Source of the DNA: Flavobacterium lutivivi
GTDB taxonomy: Bacteria > Bacteroidota > Bacteroidia > Flavobacteriales > Flavobacteriaceae
Direction: 5' to 3'
Assembly: GCF_014642275.1 (NCBI RefSeq)
Contig: NZ_BMIM01000002.1
Span: 62,001-126,000 of the forward strand
DNA: 64,000 bases
The notes under the pieces: model-generated
Seen by the model: the letters and a program-made list of their open reading frames with translations, nothing else
Databases searched by the model: none
Told to the model about the DNA's origin: nothing
Program-made: the position numbers and the translations under genes
Part shown: positions 35,015-44,476 of the stretch, piece by piece
How positions within the stretch are numbered: the first letter of the stretch is position 1
Layout of the letters: every line of letters begins with the position of its first letter

Positions 35015-35461
35015 TTATTCTTTAGTTAATTTTAAAAATACTAATTCTCCAGCATCACTATAATTAAATTCTAGTTCAGTTGCTGTGAGTTTTGTAATGA
35101 TGTAATTCATATGCATAACTTCACCATCGACAGTATATGTTAGTGTTAATGTATGGTTAACACGGTCATAACTTCCCGTTACAGACTCGTCTTGACAGCT
35201 TCCATCAACAGAGGAAAAATCATGAGTCGCAAAAGTCATGTCATCATTGAAAACTATATTGTCATTATTGCATGTTGCATCATTAACATATTGAGCAAAA
35301 TCAATACCTGACTGACTGTTCATGTGTCCTTCTTCTGTAATAATCCATTTACCAGCTAAATAGTTTTCTTGGATATAGTTCACAGATTCTTCTTTATCAT
35401 CACAAGAATTAAATACTATAGCAAGTGATGCAAAAAAGATTATGCTTTTAATTTTTTTCAT
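35015..35461 (-). CDS. Lipocalin-like lipoprotein
   Basis: This 148-residue protein has a lipoprotein signal (IIFFASLAIVFNSCDDK). The body GKWIITEEGHMNSQSG...DDMTFATHDFS...GSYDRVNHTLTLTYTVDGEVMHMNYIITKLTATELEF follows the pattern of small lipocalin-like beta barrels common in Bacteroidetes. It lies 11 bases after the DUF5689 gene, so it is the third gene of the TonB receptor operon. The ligand is unknown. Confidence 0.75.
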   Translation of the reverse strand: MKKIKSIIFFASLAIVFNSCDDKEESVNYIQENYLAGKWIITEEGHMNSQSGIDFAQYVNDATCNNDNIVFNDDMTFATHDFSSVDGSCQDESVTGSYDRVNHTLTLTYTVDGEVMHMNYIITKLTATELEFNYSDAGELVFLKLTKE

Positions 35462-35472
35462 TTTATACTAGA

Positions 35473-36840
35473 TTAGTTTCCAAAAACTTTAAAGTTATCC
35501 ACTTGAAAAGCGCCATCTAAAGTTGTATCAGTACCTGAACCTTTGAACTTGAAAGCTACATGCACATTTGTACCACTTATGTTAGAAATATTAATTGACG
35601 ATTTTAGGAAAACATACCAAGATGTCGCTTTTACTGGTAAATTTGCTTGCAATGGTGTCCAAGTAGCAGTTGAAACGTTTATACCATCAAAATCAGTTGA
35701 AATTAATACTTCTAAACTATTGTTGGGAGAATCTACGTCAAGGTGATGCTGAGCAACTTCAAATTCTAATTGTTTTGTAGTGTAACTAGATAAATTAATA
35801 GCAGGAGAAATTAACCAACAAGTATTTGTTGCGCTTCCTGAACTAAAAGCACTAAATTCCGCATACCCATTTCCTTGATATACTTCTTCTTTCCAAAGTT
35901 TAGTTCCTTCTGTAGCTATATTATACCATCCTGTGATATTTAAGTTTGTTCCATCAATTGCTTCTTGAAAATCCTGTTGAAAAAATGGTGGAACTAAGGC
36001 AAACCGAGATGAAGTAAGCATAATATCTTTTTGTGAACGAGCTAAAAACTGAAAAGTATCACCATATTTAGTTAAAACACCTCTAACTTTTCCGCTCTTA
36101 TCACTAACTGATTTAGATGCAAAATTTGAATAAGAACTTGTTCTGAAAACAATTTTTGTACCAAAAACATTTGTTAAATAGTGATTGGTTGCACCTCCAA
36201 TGTCGTTATTAGGATCATAATATGTTTTGCCAACTGCATTATCATCAAACTGAATATTATCTATTTCAATAAGTTTATTTAAATAACTATCACTTTGAAC
36301 GTCAAGAATACTAACTTTTTGAATTAACACGTCTTCGCTTTTTATTTCACAAGAAGGTTGTACTGCTAATCTAAAATCAGCTTCGGACATTCTACCTACA
36401 GAAGCCGCTCCAGAAGAATCTACATATAAAGACCCTATTCTCATTCCTCCATCTTTAATGTCTGTATATAATCCATCCATTTTAATTAATACTTTTCTTC
36501 CTGGTTCATAATTGATAAAAGTATTTGTAGCATCAACAGGGATACTAAATGCTCTTGAGCCATCAAGAGTTTGAAAAGAAATTGATTTGAAAAAATTTCC
36601 AGCAATATCGCTAGAAGTAACATAAGCTTCGATAACGTCAGAAACTCCAGGAACAATGTTTTCGTGAAGAGCAACTGTCGAAGTAGCAAGGATTTGAGAA
36701 ACCTCTCTGTTTTTTACTAAAGTAGTTCCTGTACAACCTGATAACTCTGGTGTACTGTAGTCATCATCCTTAACACAACTTGACAATATTCCTGTTGTAA
36801 GAGCTACGAAAAGAGCAGATTTTAAAATTGTTGTTTTCAT
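35473..36840 (-). CDS. DUF5689 lipoprotein with C-terminal adhesin-like domain
   Basis: This 455-residue lipoprotein has its lipobox Cys near residue 22 (GILSSCVKDDD). Residues about 40-280 match the DUF5689 pattern (VIEAYVTSSDIAGNFFKSISFQTLDGSRAFSIPV...GRKVLIKMDGLY), an OB-like fold that in other Bacteroidetes sits beside secreted nucleases. Residues about 285-455 form a choice-of-anchor J or cleaved-adhesin beta-sandwich (FQQDFQEAIDGTNLNITGWYN...CWLISPAINLSSYTTKQLEFEVAQHH). It follows the TonB receptor by 19 bases and may act as the surface-exposed binding partner, in the way SusD partners SusC. Confidence 0.82.
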   Translation of the reverse strand: MKTTILKSALFVALTTGILSSCVKDDDYSTPELSGCTGTTLVKNREVSQILATSTVALHENIVPGVSDVIEAYVTSSDIAGNFFKSISFQTLDGSRAFSIPVDATNTFINYEPGRKVLIKMDGLYTDIKDGGMRIGSLYVDSSGAASVGRMSEADFRLAVQPSCEIKSEDVLIQKVSILDVQSDSYLNKLIEIDNIQFDDNAVGKTYYDPNNDIGGATNHYLTNVFGTKIVFRTSSYSNFASKSVSDKSGKVRGVLTKYGDTFQFLARSQKDIMLTSSRFALVPPFFQQDFQEAIDGTNLNITGWYNIATEGTKLWKEEVYQGNGYAEFSAFSSGSATNTCWLISPAINLSSYTTKQLEFEVAQHHLDVDSPNNSLEVLISTDFDGINVSTATWTPLQANLPVKATSWYVFLKSSINISNISGTNVHVAFKFKGSGTDTTLDGAFQVDNFKVFGN

Positions 36841-36859
36841 ATTATCTTTTTTTTGTTTT

Positions 36860-39721
36860 TTAGAAATTAATGTAAAGGTTTACGAAGTAAGTTCTTCCAT
36901 AACCATAAAAATATTTTGGAGCAAAAGCAGGTGTTCCACTAGACACATCCTGATTTAACTCTCTATAGTTAGAATTTCTTGCTTGCTCAAAACCTCCAGT
37001 TTTGTATGTAACATCAAAAACATTGTTTATACTAGCAAAGAAACCTAATGTTTGACTTCCTATTTTCCAAGATTTTCCTCCAGTTAAATTAACTAAAGTA
37101 AAGTTATCAAATTTTTCTTGTTTCAACAAAGCATCACCTCTTTCTTGAGTAGCTTCAGCAAATGAGCTTCCATTTACACTAGCAGGATCAATGTAGAATC
37201 TATCGGTTCTAGTGATTGGTGCAATAGAAACATAGTTATTGGCTAAATAATTCACATTAGCTCCTATCCACCAAAATTTTGGGTCTCTATATTCTAAACC
37301 AAATGAAGCTGCAGTCTGTGGCATACCAGCTTGTTTGTAGTTTTTAATATGTGCAACTCCATAATCTATAAAAGGTGCAATGTTCGTTTCAGATGCTAAA
37401 CGGTCAATACTTACACTCAAGTTAGGGTTGTTAGCATAAATATATTCACCATAAGTTGCTGCTGCAGTAGCCTTAAGTGTAGAAGTTATTGGGTATTCAA
37501 GACCAAACTCTACTCCCATATTTCTTTTTTCTAAACCTGTAACCGTTTGGGCTACAAATGAATTTGCTTCGTTCAATTCTGTAGTTGCATCATCTATACC
37601 AGCACCATCACCGTAGAAAAATGCAGTTTCTGTTTGGTCTTGAATACGAGTAAAGAAAGCGGTCAATCTTGTTTTTAACTTAGGTGAATTAATAACAAAA
37701 CTCAAGTCTGCACTTGTAACCGTTTCATTTGATACACCATTAGTAACGTTGTTATTAACACGAGCATTATTAAAAGTATTTCTAAGCGAAGGAGCTTTAG
37801 ACATGTAAACACCATTAAAAGTTATAAAATGTTTTCCTGTTATCTTATATGTCAATCCTCCTTTGAAACCAAAATTGTCGAATGTTTTTTTACCGCTATA
37901 ACCTAAAGAGTTTGTAGCATAGTATCCATTTTTGTACAAACCTTCTCTTTCATATTCTGATCTAGAGAATGATTGGCCTAAATAGAAATCAACTTTTTTA
38001 TATGTAAATTTAAATTGAGTAAATATGTCATATTTAGTAGCATATAAATTGTAGTTGTAGCCAAAAGTATCACCTACTTCAACCTGTTTATTAGGATTGT
38101 TCAAATCCGTTTGTTGTTGATTTCCTGAACCAAAAAGTGTAATATCTGTAAAATAATTTCCACCTAGAAGATCTAACAGGTTTTTAAAGTTGTGAGATTT
38201 TAATTTAGTGAAATAACCTCCAGCGTTCATTACAATATTATCAGCAATTTGAGAACTCAATATTGCATTTGCATTCCACTGTCTATCATCAGTTCTATCT
38301 TCATATAAAATATATTTAGCTCCTTCACCTGCGTTATTTGCTAATTCATTTGCTCTATACATTTTTTCCCAATCTATTTGAGGATTAGTTAAAAAAGCAG
38401 CGTTTGAAGCTCCAATCAAATCTGGTGTTGGAATACCACCAAGACCACCAGGTAAATAAGCAGATGGATTTGTCAACTGAACAGTTGCTGGATCATTTTC
38501 ATATAAAGAAGTGAAGTAGCTAGGTAAGTTTCTATAGTAAGTAGGATCAGGATTATTCACCCCTTGATAATCTATACGACTATTACCTACTTTACCAAAC
38601 TGATAAGATAAATTTAGATTTAAGTTGGTTTTAGAAGATATCTTCCAATAATCACTCAAAATAAATATTGGTTCCTCTATTTCCTTAATTCTTGAATTTC
38701 TCTTTTCTCCATTTTGCCAACCCCAATATGAATTGTATGTTTCACTTGTTAAATCAGTTACTTCTTTTGTGTTTGGAGAATTTTTCCCTCTTCTATTCAC
38801 TGCATATATTGAAGTAAAATTCAATGTGTTATTAGAAGACAATCTTTTTTCAACACTTGCAAAAAATGAATTTGCATTGTACGTAGTTCCATCGAAATAA
38901 GCTGCATCATCAACTGAAAATCTTCTTGATGCAGAAATTACATAAGCCCAACCATCATTTCTCATACCAGAAGCAACTGTACCCATTAATCTACCATTGT
39001 AATTTGTATTGGTTCCAGCAAAAGAAACTCTGTTTCCTCTTCTGTAAATTGATGCTCTCGTGTTGATTTCTTGAGTACCAAGTATTCCTCCAAAAGTATA
39101 ATCTGAAGGCGCAGAACCCATTGTAAATTCTTGGTTTCTTGTAGCATCATTCAATCCACCCCAGTTACTCCATTGTGGTCTTCCGTCATATATTTTATTC
39201 ATAACCACTCCATTAATCATTGTAGTGGAATATTCATTATCTAAACCTCTAACTCTAAAACGAGCTTGTCCCCAGTTGAAAGCCGCAGCCTGTTGAAATG
39301 CATCTCTAGATGCTTGCAATAATCCTGAAGTACTTTCAGAACCACTATTGTCATCACCCAAATCATTATCGGTAATAGAAACTAAACTTAATTGTTGCTC
39401 AGCAGTAATATCTTCTTCCAAAACCACTACTCCAATGTCAAGCGTTTGATTTTGTGATACTTCCAATGAAAACAATTGATCTTTGTAACCTGCCGTTTTA
39501 ACCAAAAGGATTTGATTTCCTGCAGGCACATTTTTAATTACAAACTCTCCCGTTCCATCTGTTACTGAAGTCAAATTCAAATTTTGAACAGCGGCAACAA
39601 CGTTTTGCAACGGTTTTTGAGTTTTAGAATCAACTACTTTTGCTTTAATACTACCTCCATTTTGGGCTATAACCAAAACAGACTGCAACACAAGCAAAGT
39701 ACTAAAAATAAGTTTTTTCAT
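36860..39721 (-). CDS. TonB-dependent outer membrane receptor
   Basis: This 953-residue receptor has a signal peptide (to about residue 19, VLVIAQ), a carboxypeptidase-regulatory-like domain (about 22-105, IKAKVVDSKTQKPLQNVVAAVQN), a plug (about 120-250; FRVRGLDNEYSTTMINGVVMNKIYDGRPQWSNWG) and a long beta-barrel ending YFVNLYINF. It imports a substrate across the outer membrane using TonB energy. It heads an operon with DUF5689 and lipocalin-like genes and is divergent from a secreted endonuclease/phosphatase. The substrate is not known; nucleic acid-derived or phosphate compounds are a reasonable guess from the neighbours. Confidence 0.93.
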   Translation of the reverse strand: MKKLIFSTLLVLQSVLVIAQNGGSIKAKVVDSKTQKPLQNVVAAVQNLNLTSVTDGTGEFVIKNVPAGNQILLVKTAGYKDQLFSLEVSQNQTLDIGVVVLEEDITAEQQLSLVSITDNDLGDDNSGSESTSGLLQASRDAFQQAAAFNWGQARFRVRGLDNEYSTTMINGVVMNKIYDGRPQWSNWGGLNDATRNQEFTMGSAPSDYTFGGILGTQEINTRASIYRRGNRVSFAGTNTNYNGRLMGTVASGMRNDGWAYVISASRRFSVDDAAYFDGTTYNANSFFASVEKRLSSNNTLNFTSIYAVNRRGKNSPNTKEVTDLTSETYNSYWGWQNGEKRNSRIKEIEEPIFILSDYWKISSKTNLNLNLSYQFGKVGNSRIDYQGVNNPDPTYYRNLPSYFTSLYENDPATVQLTNPSAYLPGGLGGIPTPDLIGASNAAFLTNPQIDWEKMYRANELANNAGEGAKYILYEDRTDDRQWNANAILSSQIADNIVMNAGGYFTKLKSHNFKNLLDLLGGNYFTDITLFGSGNQQQTDLNNPNKQVEVGDTFGYNYNLYATKYDIFTQFKFTYKKVDFYLGQSFSRSEYEREGLYKNGYYATNSLGYSGKKTFDNFGFKGGLTYKITGKHFITFNGVYMSKAPSLRNTFNNARVNNNVTNGVSNETVTSADLSFVINSPKLKTRLTAFFTRIQDQTETAFFYGDGAGIDDATTELNEANSFVAQTVTGLEKRNMGVEFGLEYPITSTLKATAAATYGEYIYANNPNLSVSIDRLASETNIAPFIDYGVAHIKNYKQAGMPQTAASFGLEYRDPKFWWIGANVNYLANNYVSIAPITRTDRFYIDPASVNGSSFAEATQERGDALLKQEKFDNFTLVNLTGGKSWKIGSQTLGFFASINNVFDVTYKTGGFEQARNSNYRELNQDVSSGTPAFAPKYFYGYGRTYFVNLYINF

Positions 39722-39859
39722 AAATAAAATTAAATTAATTTATCTTTTTTGAAATGTTAATAAAAACATAACAGCCCGCAAATGTACATCTTTTAATATA
39801 ATTATTTACTTTTGGCGCGAAGTTTGTAATATTCTTGATGTAAAATTAATATTCGTTTT

Positions 39860-40972
39860 ATGAAAATAAAAAAATTAATAGCGGTTTTCTTTGCTTTTTT
39901 CGCAATTTATACCTCTAATTCGCAGTCAAAAAAGTATTCTATTCATACAGTTGCTTTTTATAATTTTGAAAATCTCTTCGATACAATCAATGGTCCAAAC
40001 ATGGATGAAGAGTGGTTACCAAATGGTGTTCAAAACTGGACTTCTAAAAAATATCATCAAAAACTACACAATCTTTCAAAAGTTCTATCCGAAATTGGAA
40101 CATCTGAAAACCCAAATAATTCCCCAACTCTTATTGGTGGTGCTGAAATTGAAAACAGAGGTGTTTTGGAGGATTTGATAAAAGAACCTTTGCTAATCAA
40201 TAAAGACTATGGAATAATCCATTTTGACTCTCCTGATAAAAGAGGAATTGATGTTGCATTGCTTTATCAAAAAAAACACTTTAAACCAACTAGTTACACA
40301 AATATTCCTTTATTAATCTACAAAAGTCAAGAGGCAAATGTTTCAAAAAAAGACAAAGAGAAAGAGGAATCTACAGATGATGTTGTCCAAGTTACTCAAG
40401 AAAACGATCGTGTATATACTCGTGACCAATTATTAGTAACAGGTTATCTTGATGGTGAAGAAATACATATTATTGTTAATCACTGGCCATCGCGTTCTGG
40501 TGGAGAAAAGAAGAGTTCTCCTTTTAGAGAAGCAGCAGGAAAATTGAACCGCAAGATTATGGACTCTCTTTTTGCGATAAATCCAAATGCAAAAATCATC
40601 ACAATGGGAGATTTGAATGACGGTAGTTATAACAAAAGTGTGAAAGAAGGAATCAGAGCAAAGAGAAAAAAAGAAGAAGTAAAACAATTTGATATTTACA
40701 ATCCTTTTGAAGAAATGTTCTACAAAGGAAATGCAACTCTTTTTTATCGTGATGCTGGTGATATTTTTGACCAAATTATGGTCAGTGAACCTTTGATAAG
40801 AAAAGAAGAATACACATCATATCACTACTGGAAAGCTGGAATTTTCAATAAACCATATTTAATACAAACCACAGGACAATACAAAGGTTATCCGCTTCGT
40901 CATAGCATGACCGAAATTGGCTATAGCGATCACTTTGCGGTATATATTTATCTCATCAAAGAAATGAAATAA
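39860..40972 (+). CDS. Secreted endonuclease/exonuclease/phosphatase-family protein
   Basis: This 370-residue protein has a signal peptide (to about residue 22, SNSQ). The EEP fold is shown by FYNFENLFD (N-terminal Asn), GGAEIENRGVLEDL (metal Glu), VNHWPSRSGG, TMGDLND and the final YSDHFAVYIYL (Asp-His pair). Such enzymes cleave phosphodiesters in nucleic acids or lipids. A charged insert with KKDKEKEESTDD lies near residues 155-170. Export and the neighbouring TonB/DUF5689 genes point to scavenging of extracellular DNA or RNA. A -7 element TACTTTTG at 39807-39814 precedes it. Confidence 0.87.
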   Translation: MKIKKLIAVFFAFFAIYTSNSQSKKYSIHTVAFYNFENLFDTINGPNMDEEWLPNGVQNWTSKKYHQKLHNLSKVLSEIGTSENPNNSPTLIGGAEIENRGVLEDLIKEPLLINKDYGIIHFDSPDKRGIDVALLYQKKHFKPTSYTNIPLLIYKSQEANVSKKDKEKEESTDDVVQVTQENDRVYTRDQLLVTGYLDGEEIHIIVNHWPSRSGGEKKSSPFREAAGKLNRKIMDSLFAINPNAKIITMGDLNDGSYNKSVKEGIRAKRKKEEVKQFDIYNPFEEMFYKGNATLFYRDAGDIFDQIMVSEPLIRKEEYTSYHYWKAGIFNKPYLIQTTGQYKGYPLRHSMTEIGYSDHFAVYIYLIKEMK

Positions 40973-40975
40973 CAA

Positions 40976-41010
40976 AAATAAGGTCAGCAAAATTGCTGAC
41001 CTTATTTTTT
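40976..41010 (+). terminator. Terminator after the endonuclease/phosphatase gene
   Basis: AAATAAGGTCAGCAA pairs with TTGCTGACCTTATTT with almost no loop, followed by T. Confidence 0.88.
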
Positions 41011-41038
41011 GTAAATTTACTCCACTAATTTTAAAGCA

Positions 41039-41575
41039 ATGGCAGTACAAAAACCTTTCAATCTTACTAAATGGATTGAAGAAAACAAACATTTATTAAA
41101 ACCGCCTGTGGGCAATAAAAATCTATATGTAGATTCTGGTGATTATATTGTTATGATTGTTGGTGGACCAAATGCTCGCAAAGATTTTCATTATAACGAA
41201 ACCGAAGAATTATTTTATCAATTGGAAGGCGAAATAACCGTATATGTTCAAGATGAAGGTAAAAAGAAAGCTATGAAACTAAGTGCTGGTGATATGTTTT
41301 TATTACCTGCAAAAGTACCTCATTCGCCAAGTAGAACTGCAGGTTCAATAGGACTTGTTGTAGAGCGAAAAAGAGAAGGAAAAGATATTCCTGATGGTTT
41401 GCTGTGGTTTTGTGAAAATTGCAATCACAAATTATATGAAGTTTACTTTGAATTGCATGACATTGAAAAAGATTTTTTAGCTCATTTTAACCATTTTTAT
41501 AATTCTGAAGCATTACGAACATGTGAAAAATGTGGAACTATTATGGAAAGTGATGAGCGATTTGTAACCAAATAA
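41039..41575 (+). CDS. nbaC: 3-hydroxyanthranilate 3,4-dioxygenase
   Basis: This 178-residue cupin enzyme opens the ring of 3-hydroxyanthranilate in the kynurenine pathway, giving the precursor of quinolinate and NAD. The catalytic iron ligands lie in RKDFHYNETEELFYQLEGE (His, Glu) and PHSPSRT (His). The C-terminal rubredoxin-like site of the bacterial enzyme is visible as CENC (about residue 121) and CEKC (about residue 161). It is cytoplasmic. The ALDH gene starts 39 bases later but has its own promoter. Confidence 0.94.
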   Translation: MAVQKPFNLTKWIEENKHLLKPPVGNKNLYVDSGDYIVMIVGGPNARKDFHYNETEELFYQLEGEITVYVQDEGKKKAMKLSAGDMFLLPAKVPHSPSRTAGSIGLVVERKREGKDIPDGLLWFCENCNHKLYEVYFELHDIEKDFLAHFNHFYNSEALRTCEKCGTIMESDERFVTK

Positions 41576-41591
41576 TATTGTATTACCTTTG
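41562..41591 (+). promoter_or_regulatory. Promoter of the aldehyde dehydrogenase gene
   Basis: TTG (41562-41564), 19 bases, TACCTTTG (41584-41591): a full consensus pair whose -33 element lies inside the end of the preceding gene. Confidence 0.65.
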
Positions 41592-41614
41592 TACTAAATT
41601 TTAAAAGAATTAAA

Positions 41615-43183
41615 ATGTCAACAATAACAACATCTTCGGTAGCAGAACAATTTGGCATGACCGAAGCATTAGAAATATTAGGTGTTAAATCCCTAAATCA
41701 AGGAACATCTACAGGAAATAATTGGTTTTCAAATGGAGAAAAAATTGATAGTTATTCGCCAGTTGATGGACAATTAATCGCATCAGTTACTACAACAACT
41801 GCTGCCGATTATGAAAAAGTAATGCAAACTGCTAGCGAAGCATTTAAAACTTTCCGTTTGATGCCTGCGCCAAAGCGTGGTGAAATTGTACGTCAGTTTG
41901 GAGAAAAACTAAGAAAATACAAAGAACCACTTGGAAAATTAGTTTCTTATGAAATGGGAAAATCATATCAAGAAGGTTTGGGCGAAGTTCAAGAAATGAT
42001 TGACATTTGCGATTTTGCTGTTGGTCTTTCTCGTCAATTGCATGGTTTAACAATGCATTCTGAACGTCCAGGACACAGAATGTATGAGCAATATCATCCA
42101 CTGGGAATTGTTGGAATTATTTCTGCGTTTAATTTTCCAGTTGCGGTTTGGTCTTGGAATACTGCATTAGCATGGATTTGTGGTGATGTTTGCGTTTGGA
42201 AACCATCAGAAAAAACACCTTTATGCGGAATTGCATGTCAAAATATCATCGCCGAAGTATTAAAAGAAAACAACCTTCCAGAAGGAATTTCGTGCTTAAT
42301 CAACGGCGATTATAAAGTAGGCGAAATGATGACACATGATAAACGTGTTCCTTTAGTTTCTGCAACGGGTTCAACTAGAATGGGTAAAATCGTTGCACAA
42401 GCTTGCGCTGCTCGTTTAGGAAATTCGCTTCTTGAACTTGGCGGAAACAACGCTATTATAGTAACTCCAGATGCCGATATCAAAATGACGGTAATCGGTG
42501 CTGTTTTTGGCGCTGTAGGAACAGCAGGACAACGTTGTACTTCAACCAGAAGATTAATTATCCACGAAAGTATTTATGACAAAGTAAAAGACGCTATTGT
42601 GAGTGCTTATGGACAACTAAGAATAGGAAATCCGTTAGATCAAAACAATCACGTTGGACCACTTATTGATACACATGCTGTAGAAATGTATAACAAAGCA
42701 TTAGAAAAAGTAGTTGCCGAAGGCGGAAAAATTCTAGTGGAAGGTGGAGTTCTTCAAGGTGAAGGTTATGAAAGCGGTTGTTATGTAAAACCAGCGATTG
42801 CCGAAGCACAACCTCATTTTGAAATTGTACAACACGAGACATTTGCTCCGGTTTTATATTTACTAAAATATTCTGGTGATGTTCATGATGCAATTGCGAT
42901 ACAAAATGGTGTAGCACAAGGATTATCATCAGCGATTATGACCAATAATTTGCGTGAAGCTGAAGCATTTTTATCAGTTGCTGGTTCTGATTGTGGAATT
43001 GCCAATGTAAATATTGGAACTTCTGGAGCAGAAATTGGTGGTGCTTTTGGTGGTGAAAAAGAAACTGGTGGCGGAAGAGAAAGTGGTTCTGATGCTTGGA
43101 AAGTGTATATGCGCAGACAAACCAACACGATAAACTATACCACCAACTTACCGCTTGCTCAAGGAATAAAATTTGATTTATAG
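41615..43183 (+). CDS. Aldehyde dehydrogenase, ALDH7/antiquitin type
   Basis: This 522-residue NAD(P)-dependent enzyme has the family's ELGGNNAIIVTPDAD (catalytic Glu) and GTAGQRCTSTRRLIIHE (catalytic Cys). GGNNA and GQRCTSTRR are hallmarks of ALDH7 (antiquitin, AmaB), which oxidises alpha-aminoadipic semialdehyde/piperideine-6-carboxylate in lysine breakdown. FNFPVAVWSWNTALAWICGD is also ALDH7-like. Its position after the hydroxyanthranilate dioxygenase could hint at oxidation of a kynurenine intermediate, but the sequence speaks for lysine catabolism. Confidence 0.93.
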   Translation: MSTITTSSVAEQFGMTEALEILGVKSLNQGTSTGNNWFSNGEKIDSYSPVDGQLIASVTTTTAADYEKVMQTASEAFKTFRLMPAPKRGEIVRQFGEKLRKYKEPLGKLVSYEMGKSYQEGLGEVQEMIDICDFAVGLSRQLHGLTMHSERPGHRMYEQYHPLGIVGIISAFNFPVAVWSWNTALAWICGDVCVWKPSEKTPLCGIACQNIIAEVLKENNLPEGISCLINGDYKVGEMMTHDKRVPLVSATGSTRMGKIVAQACAARLGNSLLELGGNNAIIVTPDADIKMTVIGAVFGAVGTAGQRCTSTRRLIIHESIYDKVKDAIVSAYGQLRIGNPLDQNNHVGPLIDTHAVEMYNKALEKVVAEGGKILVEGGVLQGEGYESGCYVKPAIAEAQPHFEIVQHETFAPVLYLLKYSGDVHDAIAIQNGVAQGLSSAIMTNNLREAEAFLSVAGSDCGIANVNIGTSGAEIGGAFGGEKETGGGRESGSDAWKVYMRRQTNTINYTTNLPLAQGIKFDL

Positions 43184-43190
43184 TTTTTTG

Positions 43191-43220
43191 AGAAAATAGA
43201 ACAAAGAATAAAGAGAATAG
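43191..43220. repeat. One-armed stuttered-word tract (AGAAAATAGAACAAAGAATAA)
   Basis: Short AGAATA/AGAGAATAG words repeat just after the ALDH gene. They are the complement of words at 61141-61172. Confidence 0.4.
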
Positions 43221-43253
43221 AAAAACCGTAACACAAAATGTTGCGGTTTTTTG
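43221..43253 (+). terminator. Terminator after the aldehyde dehydrogenase gene
   Basis: AAAAACCGTAACA pairs with TGTTGCGGTTTTT around CAAAA (one G-U pair), followed by T. Confidence 0.85.
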
Positions 43254-43324
43254 TTTGGAGTAATTTCGTATATTTGGGTGTAATAGGCAATATTTATTCA
43301 AACTTTACGTTTAATAAAATGTAT

Positions 43325-43332
43325 TATATTTG
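43325..43332 (+). promoter_or_regulatory. -7 element TATATTTG for the XRE-ImmA gene, leaderless
   Basis: An exact TAnnTTTG box ends 4 bases before the GTG start at 43337. The predicted transcription start falls within about one base of the start codon. No TTG was found at -33, as often for regulated promoters. Confidence 0.5.
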
Positions 43333-43336
43333 CTAA

Positions 43337-44476
43337 GTGAGTACACGAGTAGAAAATATAAATAAAGAGATTATCGAATGGGCAATCATCAGAAATGGTA
43401 ATAGCCTGAAAGACTTTTATTCAGAAAATACAAATGTTGAAAAATGGATAAAAGGAGAAAAGTTTCCAACAGTAAAACAGCTCGAAGATTTTACTCACAA
43501 GGTTCATGTCCCTTTTGGATATATGTTTTTACAAAAGCCACCTGAAGAAAATATACCTCTTCCTTTTTTTAGAACAGCAAATAATCAAGCTACAAATAAA
43601 GTTAGTTTAAACGTATTTCACACAATACAAATTATTCAAGACAGACAAAATTGGCTAACAGAATATTTGCAAGAATTAGACTTTCCAAATTTAGAATTTG
43701 TTGGAAAATTTAATGTCAATGATAGTTACAACACTATTGTTGATGACATTAGAAACACGCTTAAATTAGAGGTAAATTGGGCAACAAAACACAATACATG
43801 GGAAGAAGCATTAGATTTCATTACTCATCAGATTGAGGATGCTGGAATAATAGTTACTTACAATGGAATAGTAGGAACAAATACTAGAAGACCTATTGAT
43901 GTCAATGAATGTCGAGGCTTTGTACTTGTTGATAAAAAAGCTCCTTTTTTATTTGTAAATGCTGCAGATGCAAAAGCAGCACAAATTTTTACTTTAATAC
44001 ATGAACTCGCCCACGTATGGTTAGGAGAAAGTGCCGGTTTTGATAATCAAAACTTAATTCCTGCTGATGATCCAATTGAAAAATTATGTGATCAAGTAGC
44101 CGCTGAATTTTTAGTTCCTCAAACTTATCTAATTGAAAAATGGAAAACTACTCAAGATTTCAAATACTTAAGTAGAATCTTCAAAGTAAGTCAAATTGTT
44201 GTAGCAAGAAGAGCACTTGATTTGAAACTCATTAACAAAACAGATTTCCTTAATTTTTACAATCAATATATTCAAGAAGTTAAGGATAAAAAAGATAGCC
44301 AAGACTCTGGTGGCAATTTTTATTTTACAGCAAGAAAAAGAGTAAGTTTAAGATTTGCTTCTTTCGTAAATAACGCAGTTAAAGAAAATAAATTACTTTA
44401 CAGAGAAGCATATAAATTAACAAATTTGAAAGGTGACACATATAATAAATTTGTTACCGAATATTTATTCCGATGA
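43337..44476 (+). CDS. XRE regulator fused to an ImmA/IrrE metallopeptidase
   Basis: This 379-residue protein starts at GTG. The N-terminal part (about 1-75) is an HTH-like domain (EWAIIRNGNSLKDFYSENTNVEKWIKGEKFPTVKQLEDFTHKVHVP). The central DUF955 domain has zinc-binding H222-E223-L-A-H226 (FTLIHELAHVWLG) and the downstream EKLCDQVAAEFLVP helix. The C-terminal 100 residues are of unknown role. Such proteins act as antitoxins or as protease-repressors in phage and mobile-element control. It overlaps the DUF4411 gene by four bases (ATGA). Together they form a typical toxin-antitoxin-like unit. Confidence 0.88.
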   Translation: MSTRVENINKEIIEWAIIRNGNSLKDFYSENTNVEKWIKGEKFPTVKQLEDFTHKVHVPFGYMFLQKPPEENIPLPFFRTANNQATNKVSLNVFHTIQIIQDRQNWLTEYLQELDFPNLEFVGKFNVNDSYNTIVDDIRNTLKLEVNWATKHNTWEEALDFITHQIEDAGIIVTYNGIVGTNTRRPIDVNECRGFVLVDKKAPFLFVNAADAKAAQIFTLIHELAHVWLGESAGFDNQNLIPADDPIEKLCDQVAAEFLVPQTYLIEKWKTTQDFKYLSRIFKVSQIVVARRALDLKLINKTDFLNFYNQYIQEVKDKKDSQDSGGNFYFTARKRVSLRFASFVNNAVKENKLLYREAYKLTNLKGDTYNKFVTEYLFR

